In this document: piece by piece, positions 17,064 through 25,426 of the stretch
How the letters are laid out: each line of letters opens with the position of its first letter
Numbering within the stretch: position 1 is the stretch's first letter
NCBI RefSeq assembly: GCF_014656195.1
Contig: NZ_BNBY01000001.1
Coordinates: 705,453-769,452, forward strand
DNA: 64,000 bases
Origin: Kitasatospora xanthocidica
GTDB taxonomy: Bacteria; Actinomycetota; Actinomycetes; Streptomycetales; Streptomycetaceae
Direction: 5' to 3'
Program-made: the position numbers and the translations under genes
Notes under the pieces: generated by a model
The model's input: the letters and a program-made list of their open reading frames with translations, nothing else
Told to the model about the DNA's origin: nothing
Databases searched by the model: none

Positions 17064-17699
17064 ATGACCACCAGCTCCACCGGCACCCCCGCCACCGGCG
17101 ACCAGCTCGACGACCAGGAGGTCGTCGGCCTCGCCGCCCGCCTCCGCGAGCACCGGCTCAGCAGCCGCCTCACCCTGGAGGTGGCCGCCGCGCGGGTCGG
17201 GCTCTCCCCAGCCTATCTGTCCCGGCTGGAGACCGGCCGGCGGCAGCCCTCGCTGCCCGTCCTGCTCGGCCTCGCCCGCGCCTACGGCACCTCGGTGTCC
17301 GGCCTCCTCGGCGAGACCGCCGCCGAACCCGACCCGGTGGTCCGCGGCGGCGCCATCGAACCCGGCCGGGCCGGCGGCTGGGGCTACCGCCGGGCCGGCG
17401 CCCCCGGCCGCGCCATGCAGGCCCTGCGGGTGCACGTCCCGCCGGGCGTGCAGGACGCGGTGGTCCGGGTCCACCCGGGCGAGGAGTGGCTGTACATCCT
17501 GCGCGGCGAGCTCCGGCTCACCCTCGGCGACCGCGTCCACCACCTCGGCGTGGGCGACTCCGCCCACTACGACTCGCTCACCCCGCACTGCATCGCCGCC
17601 GAATCCGACAGCGGCGTCGAACTGCTCTTCGTCCACACCCTGCTGCAGAGCCCCGGCGGCGAACTCTGCCTCGGCGGCGGCCCCGCCACCGTTCACTGA
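17064..17699 (+). CDS. XRE-family regulator with C-terminal cupin domain
   Basis: 211 aa. An XRE helix-turn-helix covers about 28-80 (LEVAAARVGLSPAYLSRLET). It is followed by a cupin barrel, about 115-195, with VRVHPGEEWLYILRGELRLT and DSAHYDSLTPHCIAAES. Such regulators sense a small ligand in the cupin and often repress neighbouring stress or transport genes. The ATG at 17064 is the only start that gives the whole HTH with a short lead-in. A small membrane protein gene follows 32 bp later and is probably cotranscribed. The dyad at 17008-17024 is a likely self-binding site. Confidence 0.85.
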   Translation: MTTSSTGTPATGDQLDDQEVVGLAARLREHRLSSRLTLEVAAARVGLSPAYLSRLETGRRQPSLPVLLGLARAYGTSVSGLLGETAAEPDPVVRGGAIEPGRAGGWGYRRAGAPGRAMQALRVHVPPGVQDAVVRVHPGEEWLYILRGELRLTLGDRVHHLGVGDSAHYDSLTPHCIAAESDSGVELLFVHTLLQSPGGELCLGGGPATVH

Positions 17700-17731
17700 C
17701 CAGCCGTCAGAACACCCCGGAGGAGATCACC

Positions 17732-17956
17732 ATGGCCGATCCCACCACCACCGTCACCCCCGTCGCCGCCGTCACCCCGGCAGCGGCCGTCACCCCGGCC
17801 GCCGCCGGCGACACCGCCGCCGGCCCGAAGACCATGGACGCCGGCAAGTGGGCCAACAAGCGGGTCTACCTCCGCCTGGTGATCTACACCGCCGGCATCC
17901 ACGCCTTCGCCGGCTTCATCATGCTCCTGTTCGAACTCGGCAGCCGCAACAAGTAG
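17732..17956 (+). CDS. Small single-membrane-segment protein
   Basis: 74 aa. The first half is Ala/Thr/Pro-rich low complexity with a VTPAAA repeat. The second half has one membrane segment, LRLVIYTAGIHAFAGFIMLL, preceded by KWANKRVY and ended by FELGSRNK. The ATG at 17732 follows GGAGGAG at ideal spacing. Small proteins of this kind are found after XRE-cupin regulators in streptomycetes (I believe under a DUF name, possibly DUF6126); the function is unknown. It likely works with the regulator gene upstream. Confidence 0.65.
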   Translation: MADPTTTVTPVAAVTPAAAVTPAAAGDTAAGPKTMDAGKWANKRVYLRLVIYTAGIHAFAGFIMLLFELGSRNK

Positions 17957-17978
17957 CCCCGCCCCCGATCGCCACCCC

Positions 17979-19418
17979 TCAGGCCCCGCGCAGCAGTTCG
18001 CAGAGGGCCCGGACCGCCGCCGGGAAGGCATGGTCCGGCGGGGTGGCGTAGCCGATCACGAGGGACGGCGGGGGCGGGGTGTCGGCGGCCCCGGTCGGGA
18101 CGGCGCGGTGCGAGACGAGGCCGCTGAGGGAGATGCCGGCGGCCTGGGCCCGGGCCAGGAGTTCGGGTTCGGGGGTGGCGTCGGGCGGCAGCTGGACGAC
18201 GGCGTGGAGGCCGGCCGCGATGCCGGTGACCCGGACGTGCGGGGCGTGTTCGGCGAGGGCCGCGACCAGCTGGTCGCGGCGGCGGCGGTAGTGCAGCCGG
18301 CAGCGCCGGACGTGGCGGTCGTACGTGCCGGAGGTGATCAGTTCCGCCAGGGTCAGCTGGTCGAGCACCGGGGACATCGTGTCGGCCAGCACCTTGAGCC
18401 GGGCGACCGGTTCGACCAGGGCGTCGGGCAGGGCGAGCCAGGCCAGCCGCAGTCCGGGGGCGAGGCTCTTGGCGGCCGTACCGGCGTACACCACCCGCTG
18501 CGGGTCGAGGGCCTGCATCGCGCCGAGCGGCTGCCGGTCGTAGCGGAACTCGCCGTCGTAGTCGTCCTCGATGACGTACCGGTCCTGCTCGCGCGCCCAC
18601 CGCACGGCCTCCGCCCGGCGTTCGGCGGACAGCGGGGCGCCGGTGGGGTACTGGTGGGCCGGGGTGAGCAGGACGGCGCCGGGGCGGGCGTCCAGCCGGT
18701 CGACCAGGGCGCCCTCCTCGTCCAGCGGCAGCGGGACGGTGGTGAGTCCGGCGGCGCGGACGACGGCGTGCTGCGGCGGCAGCCCGTACTCCTCGACGGC
18801 GAGCGTCCGGGTGCCGCGTTCCCGCAGGGCGGTGCAGAGCAGGCCGAGGCCCTGGGTGACGCCGCTGCAGACGAGCAGGTGGTCGGGGTCGGTGCGCACG
18901 CCGCGGACCCGGGCGAGGTAGTGGGTGAGGGCCTCCCGCAGTTCGATCCGGCCGAGCGGGCTGCCGTAGTCGAGGGCTTCGTGCGGCGCGACGGCGAGGG
19001 CGCGGCGGGCGGCGGCGAGCCAGGCGGTGCGGGGGAAGAGCGAGAGGTCGGGCCGGCCGGACGTCAGGTCGTGCCGGGCGGTCCGCCGCGGTGCCGTCCG
19101 GGCGTCGGTGCGCCGGCCGGGGGCGGGGTTCTCCGGTACGGCGCGGCGGGCGACGGTGGTGCCGGAGCCCTGCCGGGAGTCCAGCCAGCCCTCCGCGGTG
19201 AGCTGGCCGTACGCCTCGACGACGGTGTTGCGGGCGATCCCGAGGTCCTCGCCGAGGGCCCGGGAGGAGGGCAGCCGGGTGCCGGGCGCCAGCCGCCCGT
19301 CCTGGACGGCTTCGCGCAGGGCGTCCTCCAGGGCGGCCCGCAGGCCGGTGCCGGCGGCGCGCCGTTCGGTGAGGTCCAGGTGGAGGTCGCCGCCGAAGGA
19401 GGTCCAGGAGCTGGTCAC
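17979..19418 (-). CDS. MocR/PdxR-type regulator (GntR HTH plus aminotransferase-like domain)
   Basis: 479 aa. The N-terminal GntR winged helix covers about 20-90 (GRLAPGTRLPSSRALGEDLG, then ARNTVVEAYGQL). It is fused to a fold-type I aminotransferase-like domain with VIEDDYDGEFRYD and the PLP lysine in GTAAKSLAPGLRLAW. MocR proteins use PLP or an adduct as a ligand and control PLP, GABA or other amine metabolism; no obvious target pathway is adjacent. The GTG start at 19418 fits the domain. It is read in the same direction as the AhpD-like gene 36 bp upstream and may share its transcript. Confidence 0.85.
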   Translation of the reverse strand: MTSSWTSFGGDLHLDLTERRAAGTGLRAALEDALREAVQDGRLAPGTRLPSSRALGEDLGIARNTVVEAYGQLTAEGWLDSRQGSGTTVARRAVPENPAPGRRTDARTAPRRTARHDLTSGRPDLSLFPRTAWLAAARRALAVAPHEALDYGSPLGRIELREALTHYLARVRGVRTDPDHLLVCSGVTQGLGLLCTALRERGTRTLAVEEYGLPPQHAVVRAAGLTTVPLPLDEEGALVDRLDARPGAVLLTPAHQYPTGAPLSAERRAEAVRWAREQDRYVIEDDYDGEFRYDRQPLGAMQALDPQRVVYAGTAAKSLAPGLRLAWLALPDALVEPVARLKVLADTMSPVLDQLTLAELITSGTYDRHVRRCRLHYRRRRDQLVAALAEHAPHVRVTGIAAGLHAVVQLPPDATPEPELLARAQAAGISLSGLVSHRAVPTGAADTPPPPSLVIGYATPPDHAFPAAVRALCELLRGA

Positions 19419-19454
19419 GGGCCCATTCTCGCCCGGGACCGGGGGTCCCGGGGT

Positions 19455-19973
19455 TCACCAGGTGGTGCCGGCGGGCTCCTCGATGGTGGCGTTGATGCGG
19501 TTGAAGAGGTTGGTGAGCGCGATCATCAGGATGATCGCGGAGAGCTGCGCCTCGTCGAAGTGGTCGGCGGCGGCGTCCCAGACGTCGTCGGGGACGGCCT
19601 TGCCGGTGCGGTCGGCTATCCGGGTGGCGGCTTCGGTGAGTTCGAGCGCGGCGCGCTCCTCGTCGGTGAAGAACGGGGCCTCGCGCCAGGCGGCGACGGC
19701 GTGCAGCCGCTCGTCGGTCTCGCCGTGCTGCTTCGCGCCCTGGACGCCGGAGAACACGCAGGCGCTGCAGCCGTTGATCTGGCTGGCGCGCAGGTGGACC
19801 AGTTCCAGGATGCGCGGGGCGACGCCGCCCTGGTACGCGGCCTTGTAGATGTTCTGGATGCCCTTGGTCGCGTCCGGCAGGACCAGCGCGGGGTTCTTCA
19901 TCCGGGCGGTGCGGGCGGTGCGGCCAGCCGGAGCGGCGGGGGTGGTGGGGGCGGTGGTGCGGTCGGTGGTCAC
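19455..19973 (-). CDS. AhpD-like carboxymuconolactone decarboxylase family protein
   Basis: 172 aa. The AhpD core holds ELVHLRASQINGCSACVFSG with a CxxC redox pair and a following histidine (KQHGE), the signature of alkylhydroperoxidase-like CMD proteins, which act in peroxide or organic-radical stress. The GTG at 19973 has GAGGAG six bases upstream; the ATG giving MKNPALVLP is a later alternative. It is divergent from an ECF41-type sigma gene, the typical partner of such CMD genes, and a matching ECF41 promoter lies in the spacer. Confidence 0.85.
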   Translation of the reverse strand: MTTDRTTAPTTPAAPAGRTARTARMKNPALVLPDATKGIQNIYKAAYQGGVAPRILELVHLRASQINGCSACVFSGVQGAKQHGETDERLHAVAAWREAPFFTDEERAALELTEAATRIADRTGKAVPDDVWDAAADHFDEAQLSAIILMIALTNLFNRINATIEEPAGTTW

Positions 19974-20010
19974 GGTGGTCTCCTCGTCGGTTAGCGTCCG
20001 TCACTGGACC

Positions 20011-20037
20011 GACGGATCCCGACGCGAGGATGTGACA
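20011..20037 (-). promoter_or_regulatory. ECF41-type promoter for the AhpD-like gene
   Basis: On the minus strand, TGTCACA (20037-20031) is followed by exactly 16 bp and then CGTC (20014-20011). This is the published ECF41 consensus as I know it (TGTCACA, 16 bp, CGTC). The start codon of the AhpD-like gene is 38 bp downstream of the -10 box. The -35 box ends 3 bp from the start codon of the sigma gene on the other strand. Confidence 0.82.
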
Positions 20038-20039
20038 GG

Positions 20040-20942
20040 GTGAGCGAGGAAGTTTCTTCGGCCGAACTGACCGGACTGGCAGGGCGGTTCGAGGCCGAGC
20101 GGCCGCAACTGCGGTCGGTGGCCTACCGTATGCTGGGGTCGATCGCGGAGGCCGAGGACGCCGTCCAGGAGGCCTGGCTGAAGCTGAGTCGCAGCGACGT
20201 GAGCGAGGTGCGCAACCTCGGGGCGTGGCTCACGACGGTGGTCGGCCGGATCTGCCTGGACCAGCTGCGTTCCCGCGCCTCCCGGCGGGAGGACCCGCTG
20301 CCCGAGCAGGACGGACAGGTACGGCTGCCGGACCCGGTGGTGAGCGGGCTGGCGGCGTTGGACCCGGTGCACGAGATCCTGGTCGCCGACTCGGTGGGGA
20401 TCGCGCTGATGGTGGTCCTGGAGACGCTGTCGCCGGCCGAGCGGGTGGCGTTCGTGCTGCACGACATGTTCGAGGTGCCCTTCGACGGGATCGCCGAGGT
20501 GCTCGGCCGCACCTCGGCCTCGACCCGGCAGCTGGCCAGCCGTGCCCGCCGCCGGGTGCAGGGCGCGACCCCGGCCGGGGACGCGGACGACGCCCGCAAG
20601 CGCGAGGTGGTGGAGGCGTTCCTGACGGCCTCCCGGGCGGGTGACTTCGACGCCCTGCTGACGGTGCTGGACCCGGACGTGGTGGCGCGTTCCGACGGCG
20701 GCACGCTGGTGCCGAGCGTGCTGCGCCGGGGCGCGGGCGACGTCGCCTCGCAGGCGATCGTCTTCGCCCGGTTCGCCAAGGAGGGCCGGACGGTCCTGGT
20801 CAACGGCTCGCCCGGGGTGGTGTCGTTCGCCGACGGCCGTCCGCTGTCGGTCATGTCGTTCACCATCCACGAGGGCCGGATCACCGAGATGAACATCCTC
20901 ACCGACCCGACCCGGCTGGCCGCGCTGGGCCTCACGGCCTGA
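20040..20942 (+). CDS. ECF41-group (SigJ-like) RNA polymerase sigma factor
   Basis: 300 aa. Region 2 is visible at LRSVAYRMLGSIAEAEDAVQ and region 4 at LSPAERVAFVLHDMFEVPFD. After about residue 190 comes a C-terminal SnoaL-like domain (VVEAFLTASRAGDFDALLTV, then DVVARSDGG), which in ECF41 replaces an anti-sigma factor and tunes activity. The ECF41 group is typically linked to CMD, oxidoreductase or epimerase genes, here the divergent AhpD-like gene. The GTG start at 20040 follows a weak site; the reading frame has no better start before region 2. Confidence 0.9.
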   Translation: MSEEVSSAELTGLAGRFEAERPQLRSVAYRMLGSIAEAEDAVQEAWLKLSRSDVSEVRNLGAWLTTVVGRICLDQLRSRASRREDPLPEQDGQVRLPDPVVSGLAALDPVHEILVADSVGIALMVVLETLSPAERVAFVLHDMFEVPFDGIAEVLGRTSASTRQLASRARRRVQGATPAGDADDARKREVVEAFLTASRAGDFDALLTVLDPDVVARSDGGTLVPSVLRRGAGDVASQAIVFARFAKEGRTVLVNGSPGVVSFADGRPLSVMSFTIHEGRITEMNILTDPTRLAALGLTA

Positions 20943-20946
20943 GCGG

Positions 20947-20989
20947 CCCCGCCCGTCCAGGCCCCGCCCGTCCAGGCCCCGCCCGTCCC
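20947..20989. repeat. 15-bp tandem repeat after the sigma gene
   Basis: The unit is CCCCGCCCGTCCAGG; two complete copies and a partial third follow the stop codon directly and run into the terminator stem. Confidence 0.7.
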
Positions 20990-21020
20990 GGGTCCGTCCG
21001 GCAGCCTGCCGGACGGACCC
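20990..21020. terminator. Bidirectional terminator hairpin
   Basis: GGGTCCGTCCGGC (20990-21002) pairs with GCCGGACGGACCC (21008-21020), a perfect 13-bp stem with a 5-nt loop, between the convergent sigma and SDR genes. Further GGACGGACCC units follow in tandem to about 21040. Confidence 0.75.
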
Positions 21021-21050
21021 GGACGGACCCGGACGGACCCGGGCGGGTCC

Positions 21051-21851
21051 TCAGGCCAGGCCGCCGGTGGCGCGGAGGTTCTGGCCGGTGATCCAGCGGC
21101 CGTCCGGGCCGGCCAGGAAGGCGATGACGTCGGCGATGTCCTCGGGCCGGCCGAGGCGGCGCAGCGGGGTGAGGCCGGCGACGCGGGTGAGGGCCTCGGG
21201 CGGGTTGGTGCCGCGCAGCAGGTCGGTGTCGGTGGCGCCGGGGGAGACGGTGTTGACGGTGATCCCGCGCGGGCCGAGCTCGACGGCGGCGACGGCGGTG
21301 AGCTGTTCGACGGCGCCCTTGCTGGCGGCGTACGCGGCGATGCCGGGGACGGGCCGGACGGTGTTCGCGGTCGAGATGTTGACGATCCGTCCGCCGTCGC
21401 GCATCCGGCGGGCGGCGTAGCGGACGGTGGTGAAGACGGAGCGGGTGTTGACCGCGAGGACGCCGTCGAGGGCCGCGTCGTCGAGCTCGGCGAGCGGGGT
21501 GGGGACGAAGGACTTGGCGGCGTTGTTCACCAGGACGTCCAGCCCGCCGAGCCGTTCCTCCGCCTCGGCCATCAGCCGTTCGGCGGCGCCCGGTTCGCCG
21601 AGGTCGGCCCGCAGGGCCCAGGCGCGGCCGCCCTCGGCCGCCACGGCGCGGACCGTCTCCTCGGCGGCCTCCTCGTCGCGGGCGTAGGCGAGGACGACGT
21701 CCGCGCCGTCGCGCGCCAGTCGGCGGACGACGGCCCGCCCGATGCCCCGCGAGCCGCCGGTGACGACCGCCGCCTTCCCCTCCAGCGGCCTCGACCCGTT
21801 CGACCCGTTCGGCGGGCTCGACGGATACGACGGGTTCGACGCTTCCACCAT
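21051..21851 (-). CDS. Short-chain dehydrogenase/reductase
   Basis: 266 aa. Classical SDR: the Rossmann motif VVTGGSRGIGRAVVRRL is near 31, NNAA near 108, the catalytic Ser-Tyr-Lys triad is in NISTANT, AYAASKGAVEQLT, and the PGATDTDL turn follows. The protein reduces or oxidises an alcohol/carbonyl with NAD(P)(H); the substrate is unknown. A low-complexity head of about 25 Ser/Pro/Asn residues precedes the fold. The ATG at 21851 has GGAGG six bases upstream. It is divergent from the hydrolase gene and convergent with the sigma gene. Confidence 0.88.
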   Translation of the reverse strand: MVEASNPSYPSSPPNGSNGSRPLEGKAAVVTGGSRGIGRAVVRRLARDGADVVLAYARDEEAAEETVRAVAAEGGRAWALRADLGEPGAAERLMAEAEERLGGLDVLVNNAAKSFVPTPLAELDDAALDGVLAVNTRSVFTTVRYAARRMRDGGRIVNISTANTVRPVPGIAAYAASKGAVEQLTAVAAVELGPRGITVNTVSPGATDTDLLRGTNPPEALTRVAGLTPLRRLGRPEDIADVIAFLAGPDGRWITGQNLRATGGLA

Positions 21852-21920
21852 GTTTCCTCCACGTGTTGTTCGCCGTAGTTTCCCGGGCCGCTGTCGGACC
21901 CGCACGCTACGGTGCCGCCC

Positions 21921-22682
21921 ATGGCGAACTTTGTACTGGTGGCGGGCGCGTGGCTCGGCTCCTGGGCTTGGGACGAGGTCGTGTCGGAGCTGCGCGCGGC
22001 CGGGCACGGAGCGTACCCGCTGACGCTCTCCGGGCTCGCGGAGAAGGGCTCGGCACCCGCCGGGCAGCAGACGCACGTCGCGGACGTGGTGGCCGAGGTG
22101 GTGGAGCGCGACCTGCGGGACGTCGTGCTGGTGGGGCACAGCTACTCGGGCATCCCGGTCGGCCAGGCCGCCGAGCGGATCGGCGACCGGCTGGCCGGGC
22201 TGGTCCTGGTGGACGCCAACGTGCCGGTGGCGGGGGAGTCCTTCGCCGACCAGATACCGGAGCCGGCCGGGCTGCGGGCGGACCTCGCCGCCCACGGGGG
22301 CTGGTGGCAGCCGCTGCCGCCCGCCGACTTCGCCGGGCAGGGGCTGTCGGCCGGGCAGATCGCCCGGATCGCCGAGCGGGCCACCCCGCACCCGGGCGCC
22401 TCGCTGACCGAACCGGCTGTCCTGGCGGGCCCGTTGAGCGCGCTCCCGACGGTGTACGTGAAGTGCCTGCTGGACTGGCCGGAGCCGCCGCCCGGGGTCG
22501 CCCGGCTGGTCGCGGACGGGCACTGGCGGCTGGTGGAGCTGGACACCGGGCACTGGCCGATGTTCTCCCGTCCGGCCGAACTCGCCCGCGTCCTGAGCGA
22601 GTTCCAGGGCGCCGTGCCGGCCCGGACCGACAGGGCCGAGACCGACGAGGCTCAGACCGACGAGGCTCAGACCGACAGGTAG
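21921..22682 (+). CDS. Alpha/beta-fold hydrolase
   Basis: 253 aa. The fold starts with FVLVAGAWLGSWAWDEV (oxyanion-hole strand) and has the nucleophile elbow VLVGHSYSGIPVGQA (GHSYSG, Ser about 76), the acid near LPTVYVKCL and the histidine in LDTGHWPMFS. Such proteins are esterases or carbon-carbon hydrolases, substrate unknown. The C-terminal tail is a short direct repeat, TDEAQTDEAQTDR, encoded by a 15-bp repeated sequence. Its last 16 bp overlap the 3' end of the convergent uppP gene. The ATG at 21921 is chosen; a GTG nine bases earlier is possible. Confidence 0.85.
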   Translation: MANFVLVAGAWLGSWAWDEVVSELRAAGHGAYPLTLSGLAEKGSAPAGQQTHVADVVAEVVERDLRDVVLVGHSYSGIPVGQAAERIGDRLAGLVLVDANVPVAGESFADQIPEPAGLRADLAAHGGWWQPLPPADFAGQGLSAGQIARIAERATPHPGASLTEPAVLAGPLSALPTVYVKCLLDWPEPPPGVARLVADGHWRLVELDTGHWPMFSRPAELARVLSEFQGAVPARTDRAETDEAQTDEAQTDR

Positions 22683-23590
22683 ACCGCGCTGCCGACGCCG
22701 GCCAGGAAGCAGTAGACCGCGAACGGCGTCAGGCTGCGGGTCTCGAAGTACTTGGTGAGGAACCGCACCGAGACGTACCCGGCGGCGAAGGCGGCGACGC
22801 TGCCCGCGGCCACCGGGCCGAGCACGGCGGAGTTCTCCGGCTTGAACAGCTCGGGGACCTTCAGCGCCGAGGCGGCCAGGATGACCGGGGTGGCGAGCAG
22901 GAAGGAGAACCGGGCGGCGTCCTCGTGGTGGAGTCCGCGCAGGATGCCGGCGCTCATGGTGACGCCGGAGCGGCTGATGCCCGGGAACAGGGCGAGGATC
23001 TGCGCGGCGCCGATCCAGGCGCCCTGGACGAAGCTCAGCCTGGTGAGCCGCTGGTCGGAGGCGATCGCCGGGTCCAGGCCCGGCTCGTCGACGGGCGCGG
23101 CGTGTCCGTGCCCGGCCCGGCGGCGGCCGCTGCCGCCGCGCTTGAGCCGTTCGGCGCCGAGCAGCACCAGCCCGTTGAGGGCGAGGAAGACGGCGGCGGG
23201 GACGGGCTTGCCGAGCGCGTTGCGCAGGGCCTTCTCCAGGACCAGGCCGGCCACGCCGACCGGGATGGTGGAGAGGATGAGCAGCCAGGTGAGCCGCTCG
23301 TTGCGGGTCTCCACCCGGCGGTGGCGGATCGAGCTGACCAGGCCCTCGGCGACCCGGACCCAGTCCTTCCGGAAGTAGACGACCAGCGCGAGCGCGGTGG
23401 CCAGGTGCAGGGCGACCAGGGCGGCGAGGTAGGAGGAGCCCTCGGCGGTCATGTCGAGGTCGTGCTGGATCTTCCCGCCGATCAGGGCGGGCAGCAGGAT
23501 GCTGTGGCCGAGGCTGGAGACCGGGAAGAGTTCCGTCACTCCCTGCAGCAGGCCGACGCCTATCGCTTCCGGGTAGGTCAGGGTGGACAT
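22667..23590 (-). CDS. uppP: Undecaprenyl-diphosphate phosphatase
   Basis: 307 aa, polytopic membrane protein. It dephosphorylates C55-PP to C55-P to recycle the lipid carrier for peptidoglycan and other cell-wall polymers and gives bacitracin tolerance. The two active-site motifs are visible: GVGLLQGVTELFPVSSLGHS (Glu and Ser/His) and FPGISRSGVTMSAGI (PGxSRSG). About eight hydrophobic segments fit the family. The inserted hydrophilic loop GGSGRRRAGHGHAAPVDEPG near 160 is longer than in many homologues. The ATG at 23590 begins directly before the first motif. The end overlaps the convergent hydrolase gene by 16 bp. Confidence 0.93.
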   Translation of the reverse strand: MSTLTYPEAIGVGLLQGVTELFPVSSLGHSILLPALIGGKIQHDLDMTAEGSSYLAALVALHLATALALVVYFRKDWVRVAEGLVSSIRHRRVETRNERLTWLLILSTIPVGVAGLVLEKALRNALGKPVPAAVFLALNGLVLLGAERLKRGGSGRRRAGHGHAAPVDEPGLDPAIASDQRLTRLSFVQGAWIGAAQILALFPGISRSGVTMSAGILRGLHHEDAARFSFLLATPVILAASALKVPELFKPENSAVLGPVAAGSVAAFAAGYVSVRFLTKYFETRSLTPFAVYCFLAGVGSAVYLSV

Positions 23591-23689
23591 CGCGCACCTT
23601 CGCTCGGGGGTCGCCGGCCGGTCCGATCCGGGGGCCCTCGCGAAGCTACTACGGGCATGTAGACGCCCGGCAGCCCCGCCGCCAGAAGT

Positions 23690-23878
23690 TCACCGACCGT
23701 ACGTCCGGCCGACATCGAGGCCGAGGTGGTGGACCAGCGCCCCGGCCACGGCGGCCGGCACGGTGACGGACGGGACGGCCCGGTGCGCGGCGTCGCCGAG
23801 CAGGACGGCGGCGGTCACCGCGAGCGGGGTGCCCACCAGCGGCAGGGCGACGGTCAGGACGGCGGGCAGACGGTGCAC
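23690..23878 (-). CDS. Small hydrophobic protein, hypothetical
   Basis: 62 aa. Of 62 codons nearly all end in G or C, which supports real coding. Two hydrophobic stretches (AVLTVALPLVGTPLAVTAAVLL and TVPAAVAGALVHHLGL) suggest a small membrane protein. The GTG at 23878 has GGGAG five bases upstream. It lies 99 bp upstream of uppP on the same strand. I do not recognise it. Confidence 0.5.
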   Translation of the reverse strand: MHRLPAVLTVALPLVGTPLAVTAAVLLGDAAHRAVPSVTVPAAVAGALVHHLGLDVGRTYGR

Positions 23879-24014
23879 GGTGGCTCCCGGGGCTCGGGTT
23901 CGGGTTCGGCGGGGACTTCTGGTCCGGCGCACGCCACGATGCCGCCTCCCGCAGCGTCAGGCTCAAGTCCTTTTCCGCCGCCCGGTTCCGTGGCGCCCAG
24001 CGCCCGAGCCCGGC

Positions 24015-24797
24015 TCAGCCCGTCGCCACCCGCCGCCAGCCCGATCCGTCCGCCGCCACCGGAGCGGCCGCGAAGTCGTACCGCAGCCGGTCCGGCCCGA
24101 GCGCGAGCAGCGAGATCGAGGAGGAGCCCCAGATCCGTCCGTCGCCGAAGTCCCGCCGCTGGACCAGCGCCGCGTCCGCGTCCGGCGCCAGCCCGTCCCC
24201 GGCGACGATCGGCAGCCAGGCGCCCCAGGCCCGGGCGGTCGGGGCGTCGCCGGTCGGTTCGGGCCGGGGCGCGGCGGTGAAGCGGGCCCGGAAGTGGTCG
24301 GCGCGGGCGGCCATCAGCGCGCTGACCCGCTCGGAGGCGGAGCGGTTGGCGGCCTGGCCCTCCAGCCCGTCGTTGAGCACCACGCTGAGGCCGGCGGGCA
24401 GTTCGCGCCGCTCCAGGCGCCCGCCGTCCCAGCTGCTGACGGTGGCGCCGTCCGGCCGGGCCAGGACGAGGTGGAAGGGGTCGTACGGGGTGAGGTCGAG
24501 GTGGTCGATCCCGCCCGCGGTGACGGCGGTGAGCGGCAGGTGGCCGCGGGTGCGCCGGGTGCCGGCGGGGGCGGGCGGGCCGAAGCCGTTCAGCAGGCAG
24601 GCGGCGGTGCGCCGGGCGGGGTCGACGGCCAGCCAGGTGCCGCCGGCCGCGAGGTCCAGTCCGCCGAGCAGCCCGGGCCGGTCCGGCCAGTGGTGGTCCG
24701 GCGGCAGCCAGGCGCGTCCGAGGTACTCGTCCCGGACGGACAGCAGCAGCACCGGTACCGCCGCCCCGGGTTCGATGCTGACGAACGCCGTGCACAC
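24015..24797 (-). CDS. NRDE (TANGO2-like) family protein
   Basis: 260 aa. The start is GTG-TGC, giving Met-Cys-Thr, which places the Cys2 nucleophile of the Ntn-hydrolase-like NRDE family at the N terminus. Next come VRDEYLGRAWLPP (the R-D-E motif), GGLDLAAGGTWLAV and LLNGFG, the recurring motifs of this family. TANGO2 homologues are linked to haem and lipid handling, but the bacterial function is not settled. The Cys2 position strongly decides the start at 24797 rather than a longer frame. Confidence 0.82.
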   Translation of the reverse strand: MCTAFVSIEPGAAVPVLLLSVRDEYLGRAWLPPDHHWPDRPGLLGGLDLAAGGTWLAVDPARRTAACLLNGFGPPAPAGTRRTRGHLPLTAVTAGGIDHLDLTPYDPFHLVLARPDGATVSSWDGGRLERRELPAGLSVVLNDGLEGQAANRSASERVSALMAARADHFRARFTAAPRPEPTGDAPTARAWGAWLPIVAGDGLAPDADAALVQRRDFGDGRIWGSSSISLLALGPDRLRYDFAAAPVAADGSGWRRVATG

Positions 24798-24925
24798 GAC
24801 CTGGGCCCCCTGACCTCGTCCTCCCGGTGATCCTCGCACGGCTGTTCGCACACCGGAAGTGGCCCAAGGAACCCGGTGCCGAATGCACCAGGACGGCGGG
24901 CCACCGCCCTCCTAGGCTGGCGCTC

Positions 24926-25426
24926 ATGACGACGAACGAGACCGTGCCGGCCACCGACGCGGCGAACCGCGCGCCCGTACCCGCCCCGGCCCAGCGCATC
25001 GTGCTGCCGAAGCTCGCCCCGGCCTTCTACCGGGCGATGGCCGCCACCGACGAGGCCGCCAGGAACGGCCTCGACCCGGTGGTCGTCGAGCTGGTCAAGC
25101 TGCACGCCTCGATGATCAACGGCTGCGCCTACTGCATCGACATGCACTCCACCGACGCGATCGCGCAGGGCGAGCGGGAGCACCGGCTGCTCTCCCTCCC
25201 GGCCTGGCGCGAGACCTCCTGGTTCACCGCCCGGGAGCGCGCCGCGCTCGCCCTCACCGAGTCGGTGACCCTGCTGACCCAGGGCCACGTGCCGGACGCG
25301 GTGTGGGCGGAGGCCGCCGAGCAGTTCGACGAGACCGAGCTGGCCCAGCTGGTGGCGCTGATCGCCACCATCAACGCCTGGAACCGGATCGGTGTCAGCA
25401 CCCGCATGAGCCCGGCCGCGAAGTGA
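24926..25426 (+). CDS. AhpD-like carboxymuconolactone decarboxylase family protein
   Basis: 166 aa. It has the AhpD signature VELVKLHASMINGCAYCIDM, with the CxxC pair and the following HS, so peroxidase-like activity with a thiol partner is likely. It differs from the CMD protein at 19455 (motif CAYC rather than CSAC) and no ECF41 promoter is visible upstream. The ATG is at 24926. The stop overlaps the start of the PEP-mutase-like gene by GTGA, so the two are translationally coupled and probably act on a common process. Confidence 0.85.
   Translation: MTTNETVPATDAANRAPVPAPAQRIVLPKLAPAFYRAMAATDEAARNGLDPVVVELVKLHASMINGCAYCIDMHSTDAIAQGEREHRLLSLPAWRETSWFTARERAALALTESVTLLTQGHVPDAVWAEAAEQFDETELAQLVALIATINAWNRIGVSTRMSPAAK

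Noticed and set aside
24800..24925. A second ECF41 promoter in front of the AhpD-like gene at 24926.
   Set aside because: No TGTCACA with a CGTC at 16 bp is present.
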